In this document: positions 34,755 through 43,698 of the stretch, one piece after another
How positions within the stretch are numbered: position 1 is the first letter of the stretch
Layout: the number at the start of each line of letters is the position of its first letter
Assembly: GCA_947166565.1 (NCBI GenBank)
Contig: CAMVEL010000004.1
Span: forward strand, 27,962 to 91,961
Direction: 5' to 3'
Source: an uncultured Erysipelotrichaceae bacterium
GTDB lineage: Bacteria > Bacillota_I > Bacilli_A > RFN20 > CAG-826
DNA length: 64,000 bases
Notes under the pieces: model-generated
Told to the model about the DNA's origin: nothing
Database searches by the model: none
What the model saw: the letters and a program-made list of their open reading frames with translations, nothing else
Translations under genes and position numbers: made by a program

Positions 34755-35879
34755 ATGGACGAAGCGCGGAAAAACGAAATGGAAGAAGGGGTTAAGACAA
34801 TTGATGTCACCCCGCTTAAAAAATGGAACCGTTTCCTATCTTTTCTCGCGGACTATTTTCTTACCTTCATATTTGGTCTCTTGCTTTTCCATCTAGGTGC
34901 CTTCCCACTAGGATCGGTCGCGACCAAAGCCCCTGAGCGTTACGACCAATACCTTAGCAGCGTCAAGGAAAGGGATTATGTCCTTTATGGAAATAATCTC
35001 CTCTTCTTCGATGAGCATTCCTCAAATAAGAATCCCGAGTCCTTCACGCTCAATCTGGATTATACGTGCAAACAATATATCGGTTATTACCTTGGGGAAA
35101 CGGAGGAAAACCGTGAAATATTCAAAAACTACTATACGTCCTTAGCTAAAAACAAACAGAACTACATCTCGGTTTATAAAGGATTGAAGGCCAAACTCGA
35201 TTTCTTTGATATAGGGGAGACGACGTTCACCCTTAAAGAGGAATACAAAAGCGAGTTCTCCGCTTTATTCACTCCAGGCGATGAGATGTCATCAAAGGGC
35301 TACAAGGACTATGAATCGTTCCAAAATGAATTCTTCCTTCGTTCCTACACCGCGATGCTTTCCGATATCCAAAAAGACGATTTGACCTATAACGGCGTTT
35401 CCTACAAAACTAACCAAAAGATAGTAAGTGATTATAAAAGATTCGCGGATGTCCTAATTATTGCTAGCGCCCTTATATCCTATTTCATTTCCTCGATGGT
35501 TGTGAGTTTGCTTTTGCCTATAATCACCTCGCATCAAAAAACCTTAGGAAACCTCGTTCTTCGTTACGAAAGGGTTGATACCACCTCCTTAAGCATTTAC
35601 CAAAAGAAGAAGGTGCCCTTGCTTTTCATTTATTATTTCGCGATGAACGCCTCCTGTATTTTGTTTATCCCTTGGGGGAATGTCGGCTTCAACGAATTGT
35701 TCTCCTTGCCGATGCTATTGCCCTTATCGGTCGTATCTTTGGCCTTATCATTAGTCTCCTTGGCCTTCCTCTTATTTGATCCATTCAACCGCGATTTGAT
35801 GGATAGGCTTAGCTTTACCGTCATGGTTAGCCAATCCTCGATGGCGGACATTTATCGCGCGAAGGGGTATGATTTCTAA
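34755..35879 (+). CDS. RDD-like membrane protein (first of a pair)
   Basis: 374 residues: first helix at about 27-48, a hydrophilic loop of about 180 residues, then helices at about 232-256, 285-305 and 310-340. The helix-loop-three-helix layout matches the other RDD proteins here, although the RDD sequence signature is weak. TAATAT at 34742-34747 ends 7 nt before the ATG and there is no Shine-Dalgarno, so the mRNA may be leaderless. The next RDD gene begins 3 nt after its stop. Confidence 0.7.
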   Translation: MDEARKNEMEEGVKTIDVTPLKKWNRFLSFLADYFLTFIFGLLLFHLGAFPLGSVATKAPERYDQYLSSVKERDYVLYGNNLLFFDEHSSNKNPESFTLNLDYTCKQYIGYYLGETEENREIFKNYYTSLAKNKQNYISVYKGLKAKLDFFDIGETTFTLKEEYKSEFSALFTPGDEMSSKGYKDYESFQNEFFLRSYTAMLSDIQKDDLTYNGVSYKTNQKIVSDYKRFADVLIIASALISYFISSMVVSLLLPIITSHQKTLGNLVLRYERVDTTSLSIYQKKKVPLLFIYYFAMNASCILFIPWGNVGFNELFSLPMLLPLSVVSLALSLVSLAFLLFDPFNRDLMDRLSFTVMVSQSSMADIYRAKGYDF

Positions 35880-35882
35880 ACC

Positions 35883-36899
35883 ATGGGAGAGGAAAATAAG
35901 AAAAACATCTCATACACCACCCCGAAATTCCATCGGAGATGTTTTGCTAACGTCATCGACTTCCTCCTTTTCCTCGTGGTCGCTGTTTCCTTTTTCCTCG
36001 CGGCCAGGTGGATTGTCTCCCTTACCCCGTCTTTTAAAAACAATGAGGCCCGTTTATTACAAATAAGGGAGGAAAGCGGACTCTATTACGTCGATGGCAC
36101 CAAGTCGGAGGATATGCTCTACCATATCGATACGGGCAACAACACGGCTTATATGAAATGCGTCAAAACCGATGAAGCGATTGAGAAATTCATCGTCTAT
36201 TTGAAGAATAACGTCAGCGAGGAAGCCTCAAAGAAAGTCCGCGACGATTATGATTCATTTAGGCTTGACCCCAAATTCGTTTATGAAAAGGAGGGGACCA
36301 AAATCCCATATTTCATCAAAAACGAATCAGGGAGCATCGAACGTAACCCCGAACTAAACGATTTGGTGAGCAAACGCGAATATTTCGAAAAGGTCTACAC
36401 GCCCTTCTTCGATGAACACGCGCTTGGATATTTGGTGACGGCCGTCCCCGAATATCTGGGCCTTGTCCGTTATGAATCGATCATGCTCTTCGCGGTTGAA
36501 ATCCCCGTTGGCTGGCTTATCGGAGGGCTTCTTGTTTACCTTCTTCCTGGGCTTCTTTTTAGAAGGGGCAGAAGGACCATTGGTAAATGGATGTATCAAA
36601 TCGGCCTAGCTAACGCCAAATTGCTTTCTTGCTCCGCTGGAAGGTTCGTTGCTAGATGGGCTATCTTCTTCTTTGGGGTTTTGACTTTGAGCATCTTCAC
36701 CTTCGGCATCCCGATGATCGTGTCCTTCTCCTTAATGGCCTTTTCCAAGAGAAAACAGGGTTTTCCCGATTATATCCTGGGTTTGATTGAGGTTGATGTC
36801 TCATATCAAAAACTTTATTTCTCCTTTGACGAGATTGTCGTAACGGGCGCGGGAGAGCCCCATAAGGCCATCGATTTCAAACCCGTTGATAGATTATAG
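35883..36899 (+). CDS. RDD-family membrane protein (second of a pair)
   Basis: 338 residues with a clear RDD pattern: RRCFANVIDFLLFLVVAV at the first helix, a loop of about 150 residues, then RRTIGKWMYQIGLANAK followed by RFVARWAIFFFGVL and another helix pair. This is the best family match of the five. It immediately follows the preceding RDD gene and ends 1 bp from the convergent 5'-nucleotidase-like gene; no terminator hairpin is visible between them. Confidence 0.8.
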   Translation: MGEENKKNISYTTPKFHRRCFANVIDFLLFLVVAVSFFLAARWIVSLTPSFKNNEARLLQIREESGLYYVDGTKSEDMLYHIDTGNNTAYMKCVKTDEAIEKFIVYLKNNVSEEASKKVRDDYDSFRLDPKFVYEKEGTKIPYFIKNESGSIERNPELNDLVSKREYFEKVYTPFFDEHALGYLVTAVPEYLGLVRYESIMLFAVEIPVGWLIGGLLVYLLPGLLFRRGRRTIGKWMYQIGLANAKLLSCSAGRFVARWAIFFFGVLTLSIFTFGIPMIVSFSLMAFSKRKQGFPDYILGLIEVDVSYQKLYFSFDEIVVTGAGEPHKAIDFKPVDRL

Positions 36900-36900
36900 C

Positions 36901-38625
36901 TTAGGCGTATATCGAAAATCCGTTGCTTCCCGATTTGAAGGAAGAGGCATTAACCTCCCCGTGGAGGTTTTCTTTTATATATTCAAAGGCCAAATCGAAA
37001 GGATACCTTTCATATTCGGCATATATCTTCCCGCCTCCGAAATCGTTTAAGGAGGGGAAGTAGTCATAGACCTTATTGACGTTTTGATGATAGAGGACGT
37101 AATCGATGACCCCAACATCGTAATAGGCGTCTGGATCAAGATGACGGTATTTCTCTTCGTCCCCTGTGTAACTTAGGTTATATTCGGCTTCCGCGAGGAT
37201 ATCCCCGCCTTTAACGGAAGCGAAGACGATATGGTTCGTAAAAGGAGTGGCTTTGACGATATCCCTATAGGTGATGTCCCCACTTAATTGGGCGCGTTGT
37301 CCGTTCATCATCGTGCAGGCAAGGTTTGGGTAATCATCAATGTATTCTTCGTAGATCGCTTTGCAACAAAGGTTGGAAACCCCTTCCTTGGCCCCTAGCG
37401 TGCCGTTAACTCTTCCAGCGTAGCTGCCGGCTTTAGCGACGAAATCCTCATCGAGGATATATTTATCTCTGATTGAAGCGATGACTTCATCATCGTAGAA
37501 ATCCTCTTCCACATATTCGACTCCATAAGAGGTGCAGGAGGTGGAATTGTTGCTGATGGTGATATCGAAATAGGAATAGGCCTCGCCATTGCAGATGGAT
37601 TGGACGCAGGGGACGTTATTCCTGTAATAAACTTCTCTCCTATGGGTATGCGCGTTGAATACCCCATCGAAATACATTCTATTGGCAGCGTATGACGAAT
37701 TTCCGAAATTATCGTGGACAACAAGAATGACGATGTCGCAACCTTCCTCATTCCTTAAGCGGGTCGCTTCTGTTTTGGCAAGTTGCTCATGGGCAACGAA
37801 GGTAATGTCCTGAACGTGCTGAGAGGATATGGAGGTCGTCTGCCCTTCGCCGATCATTCCTACGACGCCTATTTTGGCGTTTCCTTTTTGGATGACGGTC
37901 GATGTTTTGATGGATGGGTTCCATATTTCGTTCGTTGGCCCATTATCGTATTTCATGATGTTTCCGCCTAAAACGGGGAATTCGGCTTTATCGATGATAT
38001 CAAGGAGCCTGTTTGGACCATAATCGAATTCGTGGTTCCCGATGGTCATGGCTTCAAAACCGGCTTCGTTCATGGCTTCGGTCACAAGCATCCCATAATT
38101 GGAATTGCTTTCCAAAGAACCTTGGAACATGTCGCCCGCGGAAAGAAGGATGGTATGGTCGGGATCTTTTTCCTTAAGTTTTCTTAATTCCCCAAAGTAT
38201 TTGGAGATGCCAACCTCATAATAGCTGCCATTCATCTGTTCGACGACGGCCCCATGGAAATCATTGACGCAATAAAAATGATATACGCCATCCTTATTTA
38301 AGGGTTCAGAAGAAGATTCCATTGAAGAAGACGTTTCTTCGGAAACGGAGCTCTCTGATCTTTCCGTCGAAGGTTCATCGGAAGATTCACTAGAAGAAGA
38401 TTCATAAGGAGTGGATTCTTCACTGCTTTTTGAAGCTTGGCTTTCGCTTTCGGTTTCGTCTGTCGAAGAAGACGTAATGGATTGCCCGCTTTCGGTTGTA
38501 GACGAAGAAGAACCTTCATCTGTCAAGCTTGAGGAGGAACTAGGCGAAATGTTCACCCCGCAACTGGCGAGGAGGAAGGCGGCGATGGCTAACGTTACCG
38601 TTTTGATTCTTTTCATGAAGGACAT
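36901..38625 (-). CDS. 5'-nucleotidase-like metallophosphoesterase lipoprotein
   Basis: 574 residues: lipobox LLASC (Cys22), a long Ser/Glu linker (to about 105), then a calcineurin-like metallophosphoesterase domain with NDFHG, GDMFQGS, GNHEFD and NAHTH motifs, and a C-terminal nucleotidase-type domain (CTMMNGQRAQLSGDITYRDI, ATPFTNHIVF). Such enzymes dephosphorylate extracellular nucleotides or sugar phosphates. Near the nuclease operon it would complete a route from nucleic acid to nucleoside (inference). The usual GHTH is NAHTH here. An alternative start is the ATG at 38616; neither has a Shine-Dalgarno site. Confidence 0.87.
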   Translation of the reverse strand: MSFMKRIKTVTLAIAAFLLASCGVNISPSSSSSLTDEGSSSSTTESGQSITSSSTDETESESQASKSSEESTPYESSSSESSDEPSTERSESSVSEETSSSMESSSEPLNKDGVYHFYCVNDFHGAVVEQMNGSYYEVGISKYFGELRKLKEKDPDHTILLSAGDMFQGSLESNSNYGMLVTEAMNEAGFEAMTIGNHEFDYGPNRLLDIIDKAEFPVLGGNIMKYDNGPTNEIWNPSIKTSTVIQKGNAKIGVVGMIGEGQTTSISSQHVQDITFVAHEQLAKTEATRLRNEEGCDIVILVVHDNFGNSSYAANRMYFDGVFNAHTHRREVYYRNNVPCVQSICNGEAYSYFDITISNNSTSCTSYGVEYVEEDFYDDEVIASIRDKYILDEDFVAKAGSYAGRVNGTLGAKEGVSNLCCKAIYEEYIDDYPNLACTMMNGQRAQLSGDITYRDIVKATPFTNHIVFASVKGGDILAEAEYNLSYTGDEEKYRHLDPDAYYDVGVIDYVLYHQNVNKVYDYFPSLNDFGGGKIYAEYERYPFDLAFEYIKENLHGEVNASSFKSGSNGFSIYA

Positions 38626-38704
38626 TTTAACATTATTTTTTGAGTTTTTACAAACTCACCAGTGATAAAAAGAAAAAATAAGCGACCCCTGCATCCATTT
38701 CCGA

Positions 38705-38755
38705 TTAGACAAAAAGGCGTTAATCGAGTAAATTAATGGGCTCCTTAAAAGGAGC
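38705..38755 (+). promoter_or_regulatory. Promoter and ribosome-site hairpin of M6 protease 1
   Basis: TTAGAC (38705-38710), 18-bp spacer, TAAATT (38729-38734). In the leader, GCTCC (38740-38744) can pair with GGAGC (38751-38755), enclosing a 6-nt loop and masking the GGAG of the ribosome-binding site. This could be a translational switch. Confidence 0.4.
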
Positions 38756-38768
38756 GGACGGACGACTT

Positions 38769-41294
38769 ATGAAGAATACGACGAAACTCATCACTATCTT
38801 AATGGCCTTATCGCTTTCATCGTGCATCAGCATTGGGCCAAATTCCTCATCTTCCTCAAAGAGTGAAACCCAAACCGATACCTCCTCTTCTGAAACAGCA
38901 TCCGAAAGCGAAGATACAAGTGAAACTTCATCGGAATCTTCTTCCTCTGAAAGCGAAGAAACGAGTGAATCCGAGGAATCCTCTGAATCGAGCGAATCGT
39001 CCTCCGAAACCGAGGAGTCTTCCGAATCGAGCGAACCTCCCGTCGAATCTAGTGAGTCTTCCTCTGAATCATCTTCCGAAGACGTTCCGGAAGGCGAATA
39101 TGCGACTATCTCCTTTGATTTCTCGTCTTTAGGAAATGGAAGGGCCGTAGAATCGTTCGATGGATATTACGAAGCAGAAGGAGTTGCCGTTTCTGAAATA
39201 TCCGCCTCCAAAGCCTATTCTTCCACCGACGGTTCGATTAGATTAGGCAATTCTTCCGCTAACGGATCTATCATTTTGAATTTCGCCGAATACATTAACG
39301 TCAAATCGATCACCATCCTCGGAAAATCCTATGGTTCCGATGGCGATGTTTCCATTTCCCTTTCCTTTGGTGGCAAGAATAAAAACCTAACCGTCAAATC
39401 CGCTTTGGATTCCTATAAACTCCAAGCAGATGAAGGCGGTGTTGAAACGAAGAGTTTAAAGATTTCAACGACAGCCGTAAGAAAACGTGTCTACATTCAG
39501 GAAATCCGCATTGAACTCGGCGAGCTTTCCCCTGTTTATCCTAGCTCCATCACCCTTTCCCCATCTTCTAAGAAAGTCGGTGTAGGGGCTTCCTATTCCT
39601 TAAGCGTTAGCTATGCCCCCGAAAACACCAATCAGAAGAACGTGAGGTTCGAATCCGAAGAGCCTTCCGTTGCTAATGTTGATGAGAACGGCCTCGTCAC
39701 CGCCTTAGCAATTGGCAAAACGGTCCTTAGGGCCATTGCCAAAACCGAGACGGGTACCGTTGAAGCCGTTTCCAACATTGAGGTTGTCGATCCTTCCGAA
39801 ACAATCATTGAACAAGTAGATATCCTTCAGAAATACACCGATTATACGGAAAATAACGTCTATCCTTTGGATTCCTGCCCAACAATTGGAACCATCCACC
39901 CTGTCGTTATTCCCGTTTGGTTCACCGATTCGAGCACCTACATCTCCAACAAAGATGCCGTTAGGGAAGATATCAATGCCGCATATTTCGGGCCCGAGGA
40001 AGAGACCGGATGGCATTCGGTTAAGACCTTCTACGAAGAGGAATCAAAAGGCCTCCTCACAGTCGATGGAATCACTACCTCCTGGTATAACGCCAACAAG
40101 AAATCAACCGATTTCTATAGTGAGGACAGCGGGATGGATGCAACTTTGAACTTGGTGGAAAGCGCGACTTCCTGGTTCTTCCAAAATTACAAAGACCATC
40201 CACGTTCATATTATGATTCCGATTCCGATGGCTATTTAGATGCCGTCCTTCTAATTTATGCTGCTCCGGATTATGTCAGGCTAAACAACGACAATGCCTC
40301 CAACCTTTGGGCCTATTGCTATTGGATGCAAGATCCTTCTCTAAAGAATGTTTCAAATCCCGGTCCAAATACCTTCTTCTGGGCTTCCTACGACTTCATC
40401 TATGGAAGTAATGCCAAATCCCGTACCGGAAAATCCACATATAACGGTGGCGATACAAGTCATTGCGACGTCGACGCCCATACCTTTATCCATGAGATGG
40501 GTCATGTATTCGGCCTTGAGGACTATTATGACTATGGCCCGAATTACTATTCCCCCGCGGCCGGATTCTCCATGCAAGACCATAACGTAGGTGGGCATGA
40601 TCCATATTCGGTCATGGCTTATGGTTGGGCGGACCCCTATATTCCAACTGAATCCTGCGAGATAACCATCAAGCCGTTCCAAGAGAACCATGACATGATT
40701 ATCTTGACTCCCGAATGGAATGAATTCGATTCTCCGTTTGATGAATACCTCATCCTTGAGCTATTTACCCCAACCGGACTCAATGAACTAGATTGCACCT
40801 ACGCCTATGACAACGCTTATTCCGCCGGTCCGTCCGCGACTGGTATCAGGTTATGGCATGTCGATGCCCGTCTAGCCTATTCCAACTCTGCGGAGTCGGT
40901 AACCTATCAAGGACAGCAGTACCAAGAACCTGTTTTTAAGCCTTCGCAGTTAACCTCCGACGTTAACTTTGATTGCCTTTATGGGGTTACCCATGCCTTC
41001 AGCAATACTTCCGGAGACGACAACTATGGAAGCGTTCTTGGCAGCGATTACGATAAATACAACCTCCTCCAAGTCATCCATAATTCCAAGACGGCCACCT
41101 ATAAGAGCAGTGCCGATTTGTCCAATTCCTCCCTCTTCCGCAACGGAGCCACCTTCTCAATCGGCGATTTCTCCAAGCAATTCGGGAACGGGACCAAACT
41201 GAATTCCAGCAAGGACCTCGGATGGAGCTTCTCCGTCGCGATCAAGGGGTCTGGAGCCTCTGCCGAAGCGACCATCACCCTCGTCAAGGAATAA
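38769..41294 (+). CDS. M6-family metalloprotease lipoprotein 1 with Big_2 domain
   Basis: 841 residues: lipobox SLSSC (Cys19), very long Ser/Glu linker (to about 110), a beta domain (ISFDFSSLGNGRAVESF), a Big_2 domain at about 255-345 (VANVDENGLVTALAIGKTV), then the M6 (immune inhibitor A-like) domain with HTFIHEMGHVFGLEDYYDYG giving the HExxHxxGxxD zinc site, MQDHNVGGHDPYSVMAYGWADPY, and a C-terminal beta domain. A cell-surface Zn protease. The start at 38769 follows AAAAGGAG; an upstream ATG at 38736 overlaps the promoter and is not used. The M6 part is closely related to the next gene. Confidence 0.88.
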   Translation: MKNTTKLITILMALSLSSCISIGPNSSSSSKSETQTDTSSSETASESEDTSETSSESSSSESEETSESEESSESSESSSETEESSESSEPPVESSESSSESSSEDVPEGEYATISFDFSSLGNGRAVESFDGYYEAEGVAVSEISASKAYSSTDGSIRLGNSSANGSIILNFAEYINVKSITILGKSYGSDGDVSISLSFGGKNKNLTVKSALDSYKLQADEGGVETKSLKISTTAVRKRVYIQEIRIELGELSPVYPSSITLSPSSKKVGVGASYSLSVSYAPENTNQKNVRFESEEPSVANVDENGLVTALAIGKTVLRAIAKTETGTVEAVSNIEVVDPSETIIEQVDILQKYTDYTENNVYPLDSCPTIGTIHPVVIPVWFTDSSTYISNKDAVREDINAAYFGPEEETGWHSVKTFYEEESKGLLTVDGITTSWYNANKKSTDFYSEDSGMDATLNLVESATSWFFQNYKDHPRSYYDSDSDGYLDAVLLIYAAPDYVRLNNDNASNLWAYCYWMQDPSLKNVSNPGPNTFFWASYDFIYGSNAKSRTGKSTYNGGDTSHCDVDAHTFIHEMGHVFGLEDYYDYGPNYYSPAAGFSMQDHNVGGHDPYSVMAYGWADPYIPTESCEITIKPFQENHDMIILTPEWNEFDSPFDEYLILELFTPTGLNELDCTYAYDNAYSAGPSATGIRLWHVDARLAYSNSAESVTYQGQQYQEPVFKPSQLTSDVNFDCLYGVTHAFSNTSGDDNYGSVLGSDYDKYNLLQVIHNSKTATYKSSADLSNSSLFRNGATFSIGDFSKQFGNGTKLNSSKDLGWSFSVAIKGSGASAEATITLVKE

Positions 41295-41323
41295 AAAACA
41301 ATTCTTATAAGCCTTCGATTAGT

Positions 41324-41349
41324 CTATATTAATATAGTCTAAATGGAGG
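41324..41349 (+). promoter_or_regulatory. Palindromic AT-rich site and ribosome-binding site before M6 protease 2
   Basis: Perfect 14-nt palindrome CTATATTAATATAG (41324-41337) that includes -10-like sequence, followed by GGAGG (41345-41349). No clear -35 box and no terminator after M6 protease 1, so read-through is possible. Confidence 0.35.
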
Positions 41350-41358
41350 CTTTTCTTT

Positions 41359-43023
41359 ATGATGAAGGTATCGAAGTTATGCTTGATGCTTAGCTTGTTC
41401 GCTCTTTGCTCATGCTCTTTCCGCTTTGATATCGGCGTAAGAACCTCCTCTTCTTCCTCTTCCTCGACCAGTAGTCATAACAGTCAGGAAAGCCAACAAA
41501 GCAGCGCTTCCTCCGCTTCCTCCGCCTCCTCAACTTCCACCTCACCTATAAATCCAAACGATATGGACGTCACGGAGATCGCTTATAACTACACCGATTT
41601 GAACGAGCATAACGTCTATAACATCCGTTCTTGTCCAACTAAAGGAGACGTAAAACCGTTAGTTATCCCCATTTGGTTTACCGATTCCGAGAACTACATT
41701 GATTTGTCCTTAAGGGAAGGTGTTCGTGACGATATCGACGCGACATATTTTGGGACGAGGGAAGAAACCGGATGGCATTCGATGAGGTCGTTCTACGAAG
41801 CCGAATCGTGCGGGATGCTAAATATCGAGGGAGTCACCACCGAATGGTATGAAGTGGGCAAACCATCCACCGCATATTATTCAAATACGGATGGAAGGGC
41901 CAACACCAACGCCTTGGTCAAAGAGGCGGTTGATTGGTATTTCACGAACAACCCAACCGAAAGGCGTGTTGCCTATGATTCCGATTTAAACGGTTATCTC
42001 GACGCGGTCATGCTTATCTATGCAGCCCCTTGCTATCCCGCTTTTGGGGCAGACGCTCCAAACCTTTGGGCCTATTGCTATTGGCTACAAAAAACCGAAT
42101 ACCGTTCCAATTTCAATCCTGGTCCAAATACCTTCTTCTGGGCTTCCTATTGCTTCCTATATGGATGGAATACGGTCCGTCAAGCGACCGGACACCAATA
42201 TTATTATGGCGATACCACCCATTGCGCGATCGATTCACATACCTTTATCCATGAGATGGGTCACGTATTTGGCCTTGACGACTATTACGATTATGGACCG
42301 AATAAATATTCCCCCGCGGGTAGCTTCTCCATGCAAGACCATAACGTCGGTGGACACGATCCTTTCTCCCTTATGGCTTTTGGCTGGGCCGACCCCTATA
42401 TCCCAACCGATTCCTGCGAGATCAAGCTTAGGCCATTCGCCACCACGAACGACGTTATTTTGCTTACCCCTCAGTGGAATGAATTCGATTCGCCGTTTGA
42501 CGAATACCTTCTCCTTGAACTTTTCGCCCCAATCGGGACCAATGAATTCGATTGCCTCTATGGATATGGCGGAAATGATTCAGGACCAAGCATGACAGGC
42601 GTTAGGGTATGGCATGTCGATGCAAGGCTCATCCATTGCGAAACCGTTTCCGGGAACGCCCCGGTTTTCGGCAACGATTTCATCACCGACGTCGAATACA
42701 AATCCATATATGGAGTTAAGACGGCGTTCACCAATAGCGTCGGCAACGAAGCCTATGGATCTCCCTTAGGAAGCGCCTACGATAAGTATGACCTTCTCCA
42801 CCTCATCCGCAATTCCCGCTCCGCGAGAAGACTAAATAAATCGAGCCTTTCCAATAACGATCTCTTCAGAAACGGCGATACCTTCACCATGGAAGACTTC
42901 AAATCGCAATTTGCCGAGAACGGAAAACTCGACAGCGGAATCGACCTTGGTTGGAACTTCTTGGTCAATATTGAAGGAAGCGGGGCCAATGCCGTTGCCA
43001 CGATTACCCTTAACCAAGAATAA
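41359..43023 (+). CDS. M6-family metalloprotease lipoprotein 2
   Basis: 554 residues: lipobox ALCSC, Ser-rich linker to about 65, then the M6 domain (HTFIHEMGHVFGLDDYYDYG, MQDHNVGGHDPFSLMAFGWADPY) and a C-terminal domain very similar to the upstream neighbour but lacking its Big_2 and N-terminal beta domains. Probably a tandem duplication with domain loss or gain. GGAGG lies 9 nt before the chosen ATG; a second ATG directly follows. Zn-dependent surface protease; substrate unknown. Confidence 0.88.
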   Translation: MMKVSKLCLMLSLFALCSCSFRFDIGVRTSSSSSSSTSSHNSQESQQSSASSASSASSTSTSPINPNDMDVTEIAYNYTDLNEHNVYNIRSCPTKGDVKPLVIPIWFTDSENYIDLSLREGVRDDIDATYFGTREETGWHSMRSFYEAESCGMLNIEGVTTEWYEVGKPSTAYYSNTDGRANTNALVKEAVDWYFTNNPTERRVAYDSDLNGYLDAVMLIYAAPCYPAFGADAPNLWAYCYWLQKTEYRSNFNPGPNTFFWASYCFLYGWNTVRQATGHQYYYGDTTHCAIDSHTFIHEMGHVFGLDDYYDYGPNKYSPAGSFSMQDHNVGGHDPFSLMAFGWADPYIPTDSCEIKLRPFATTNDVILLTPQWNEFDSPFDEYLLLELFAPIGTNEFDCLYGYGGNDSGPSMTGVRVWHVDARLIHCETVSGNAPVFGNDFITDVEYKSIYGVKTAFTNSVGNEAYGSPLGSAYDKYDLLHLIRNSRSARRLNKSSLSNNDLFRNGDTFTMEDFKSQFAENGKLDSGIDLGWNFLVNIEGSGANAVATITLNQE

Positions 43024-43038
43024 ACCCTAAAAAATATG

Positions 43039-43067
43039 TTGAAATACCCTTTCCACTAGGGTAAATT
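43039..43067 (+). promoter_or_regulatory. Promoter of tRNA-Lys
   Basis: TTGAAA (43039-43044), 17-bp spacer, TAAATT (43062-43067). The TACCCT/AGGGTA inverted repeat falls mainly in the spacer. Confidence 0.5.
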
Positions 43068-43093
43068 ATGCAAGCCCTCAAATCGAGGGCCAT

Positions 43094-43169
<76 letters not shown>

Positions 43170-43180
43170 ACAAAAAATTC

Positions 43181-43216
43181 ATCCGAATCGCGCCACAACA
43201 GCGATTCGGATTTTTC
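43181..43216 (+). terminator. Terminator of tRNA-Lys
   Basis: Stem ATCCGAATCGC / GCGATTCGGAT with a 9-nt loop, followed by TTTTTC. Confidence 0.9.
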
Positions 43217-43223
43217 GTTCCTC

Positions 43224-43267
43224 TTGACTTTTCATTTCATTTCATTAAAATTGCGAACGATTCGCAA
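43224..43267 (+). promoter_or_regulatory. Promoter and palindromic operator of the zinc operon
   Basis: TTGACT (43224-43229), 16-bp spacer, TAAAAT (43246-43251). A perfect palindrome TTGCGAA-CGA-TTCGCAA (43251-43267) covers the end of the -10 box and the start site, the position expected for an autoregulating Fur/Zur repressor. Confidence 0.7.
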
Positions 43268-43281
43268 ATTTAGAAAAAGAA

Positions 43282-43698
43282 ATGGGATATAAAACTAAAC
43301 AAAGAGAACTGATTCTATCCTTCTTCGAGGCTAACCCCGATCAATCTTTTTCCGTTATGGAAATAGCCGAGAATATCAAAGAAGAAGGGGTCAGCGTCTC
43401 CGCGATTTACCGTAACCTTGCCTTATTGGAAAAGGAAGGGCGCGTACGTAAATCGGTAAAACAAGGGACCCATGAAGCCTATTATCGTTTCCTCGATTGC
43501 CATGAATGCCGTAAGCATATCCATATGCAATGCGTCGAATGTGGAAAAACCACTCATCTCGATGATCAAGCGACCTCGGCTTTGCTAAATGGGGTCATGG
43601 CCAATTCTGATTTTTCCGTAGATAGAAGCGCGACCGTTCTTTATGGCGTCTGCCATGATTGCGCAATTCAAGATAAGAAGGAGCATCGACATGATTAA
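43282..43698 (+). CDS. zur: Fur-family metal-responsive repressor, probably Zur
   Basis: 138 residues: winged helix (VSVSAIYRNLALLEKEGRV), HIHMQCVECGK with the first CxxC, and CHDC as the second CxxC of the structural zinc site; the C-terminal tail is His-rich (KKEHRHD). It leads an operon with a zinc/manganese-type ABC transporter, so zinc sensing is more likely than iron. It probably binds the palindrome in its own promoter. The next gene starts inside its last codons (8-nt overlap). Zur rather than Fur/PerR is inferred from the neighbours. Confidence 0.85.
   Translation: MGYKTKQRELILSFFEANPDQSFSVMEIAENIKEEGVSVSAIYRNLALLEKEGRVRKSVKQGTHEAYYRFLDCHECRKHIHMQCVECGKTTHLDDQATSALLNGVMANSDFSVDRSATVLYGVCHDCAIQDKKEHRHD

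Noticed and set aside
38833..39132. Ser/Glu repeat-coding stretches as a repeat array
   Set aside because: These are low-complexity lipoprotein linkers, not a CRISPR or structural DNA repeat; spacing is irregular.
43074..43091. GCCCTC/GAGGGC hairpin before tRNA-Lys as a terminator
   Set aside because: No T tract follows, and it lies between the tRNA promoter and the tRNA, so it is more likely part of the precursor.
43643..43690. Upstream ATG start for znuA
   Set aside because: It would overlap the repressor gene by 56 nt, moves the signal peptide inward and lacks a ribosome-binding site; the ATG at 43691 has AAGGAG at ideal spacing.
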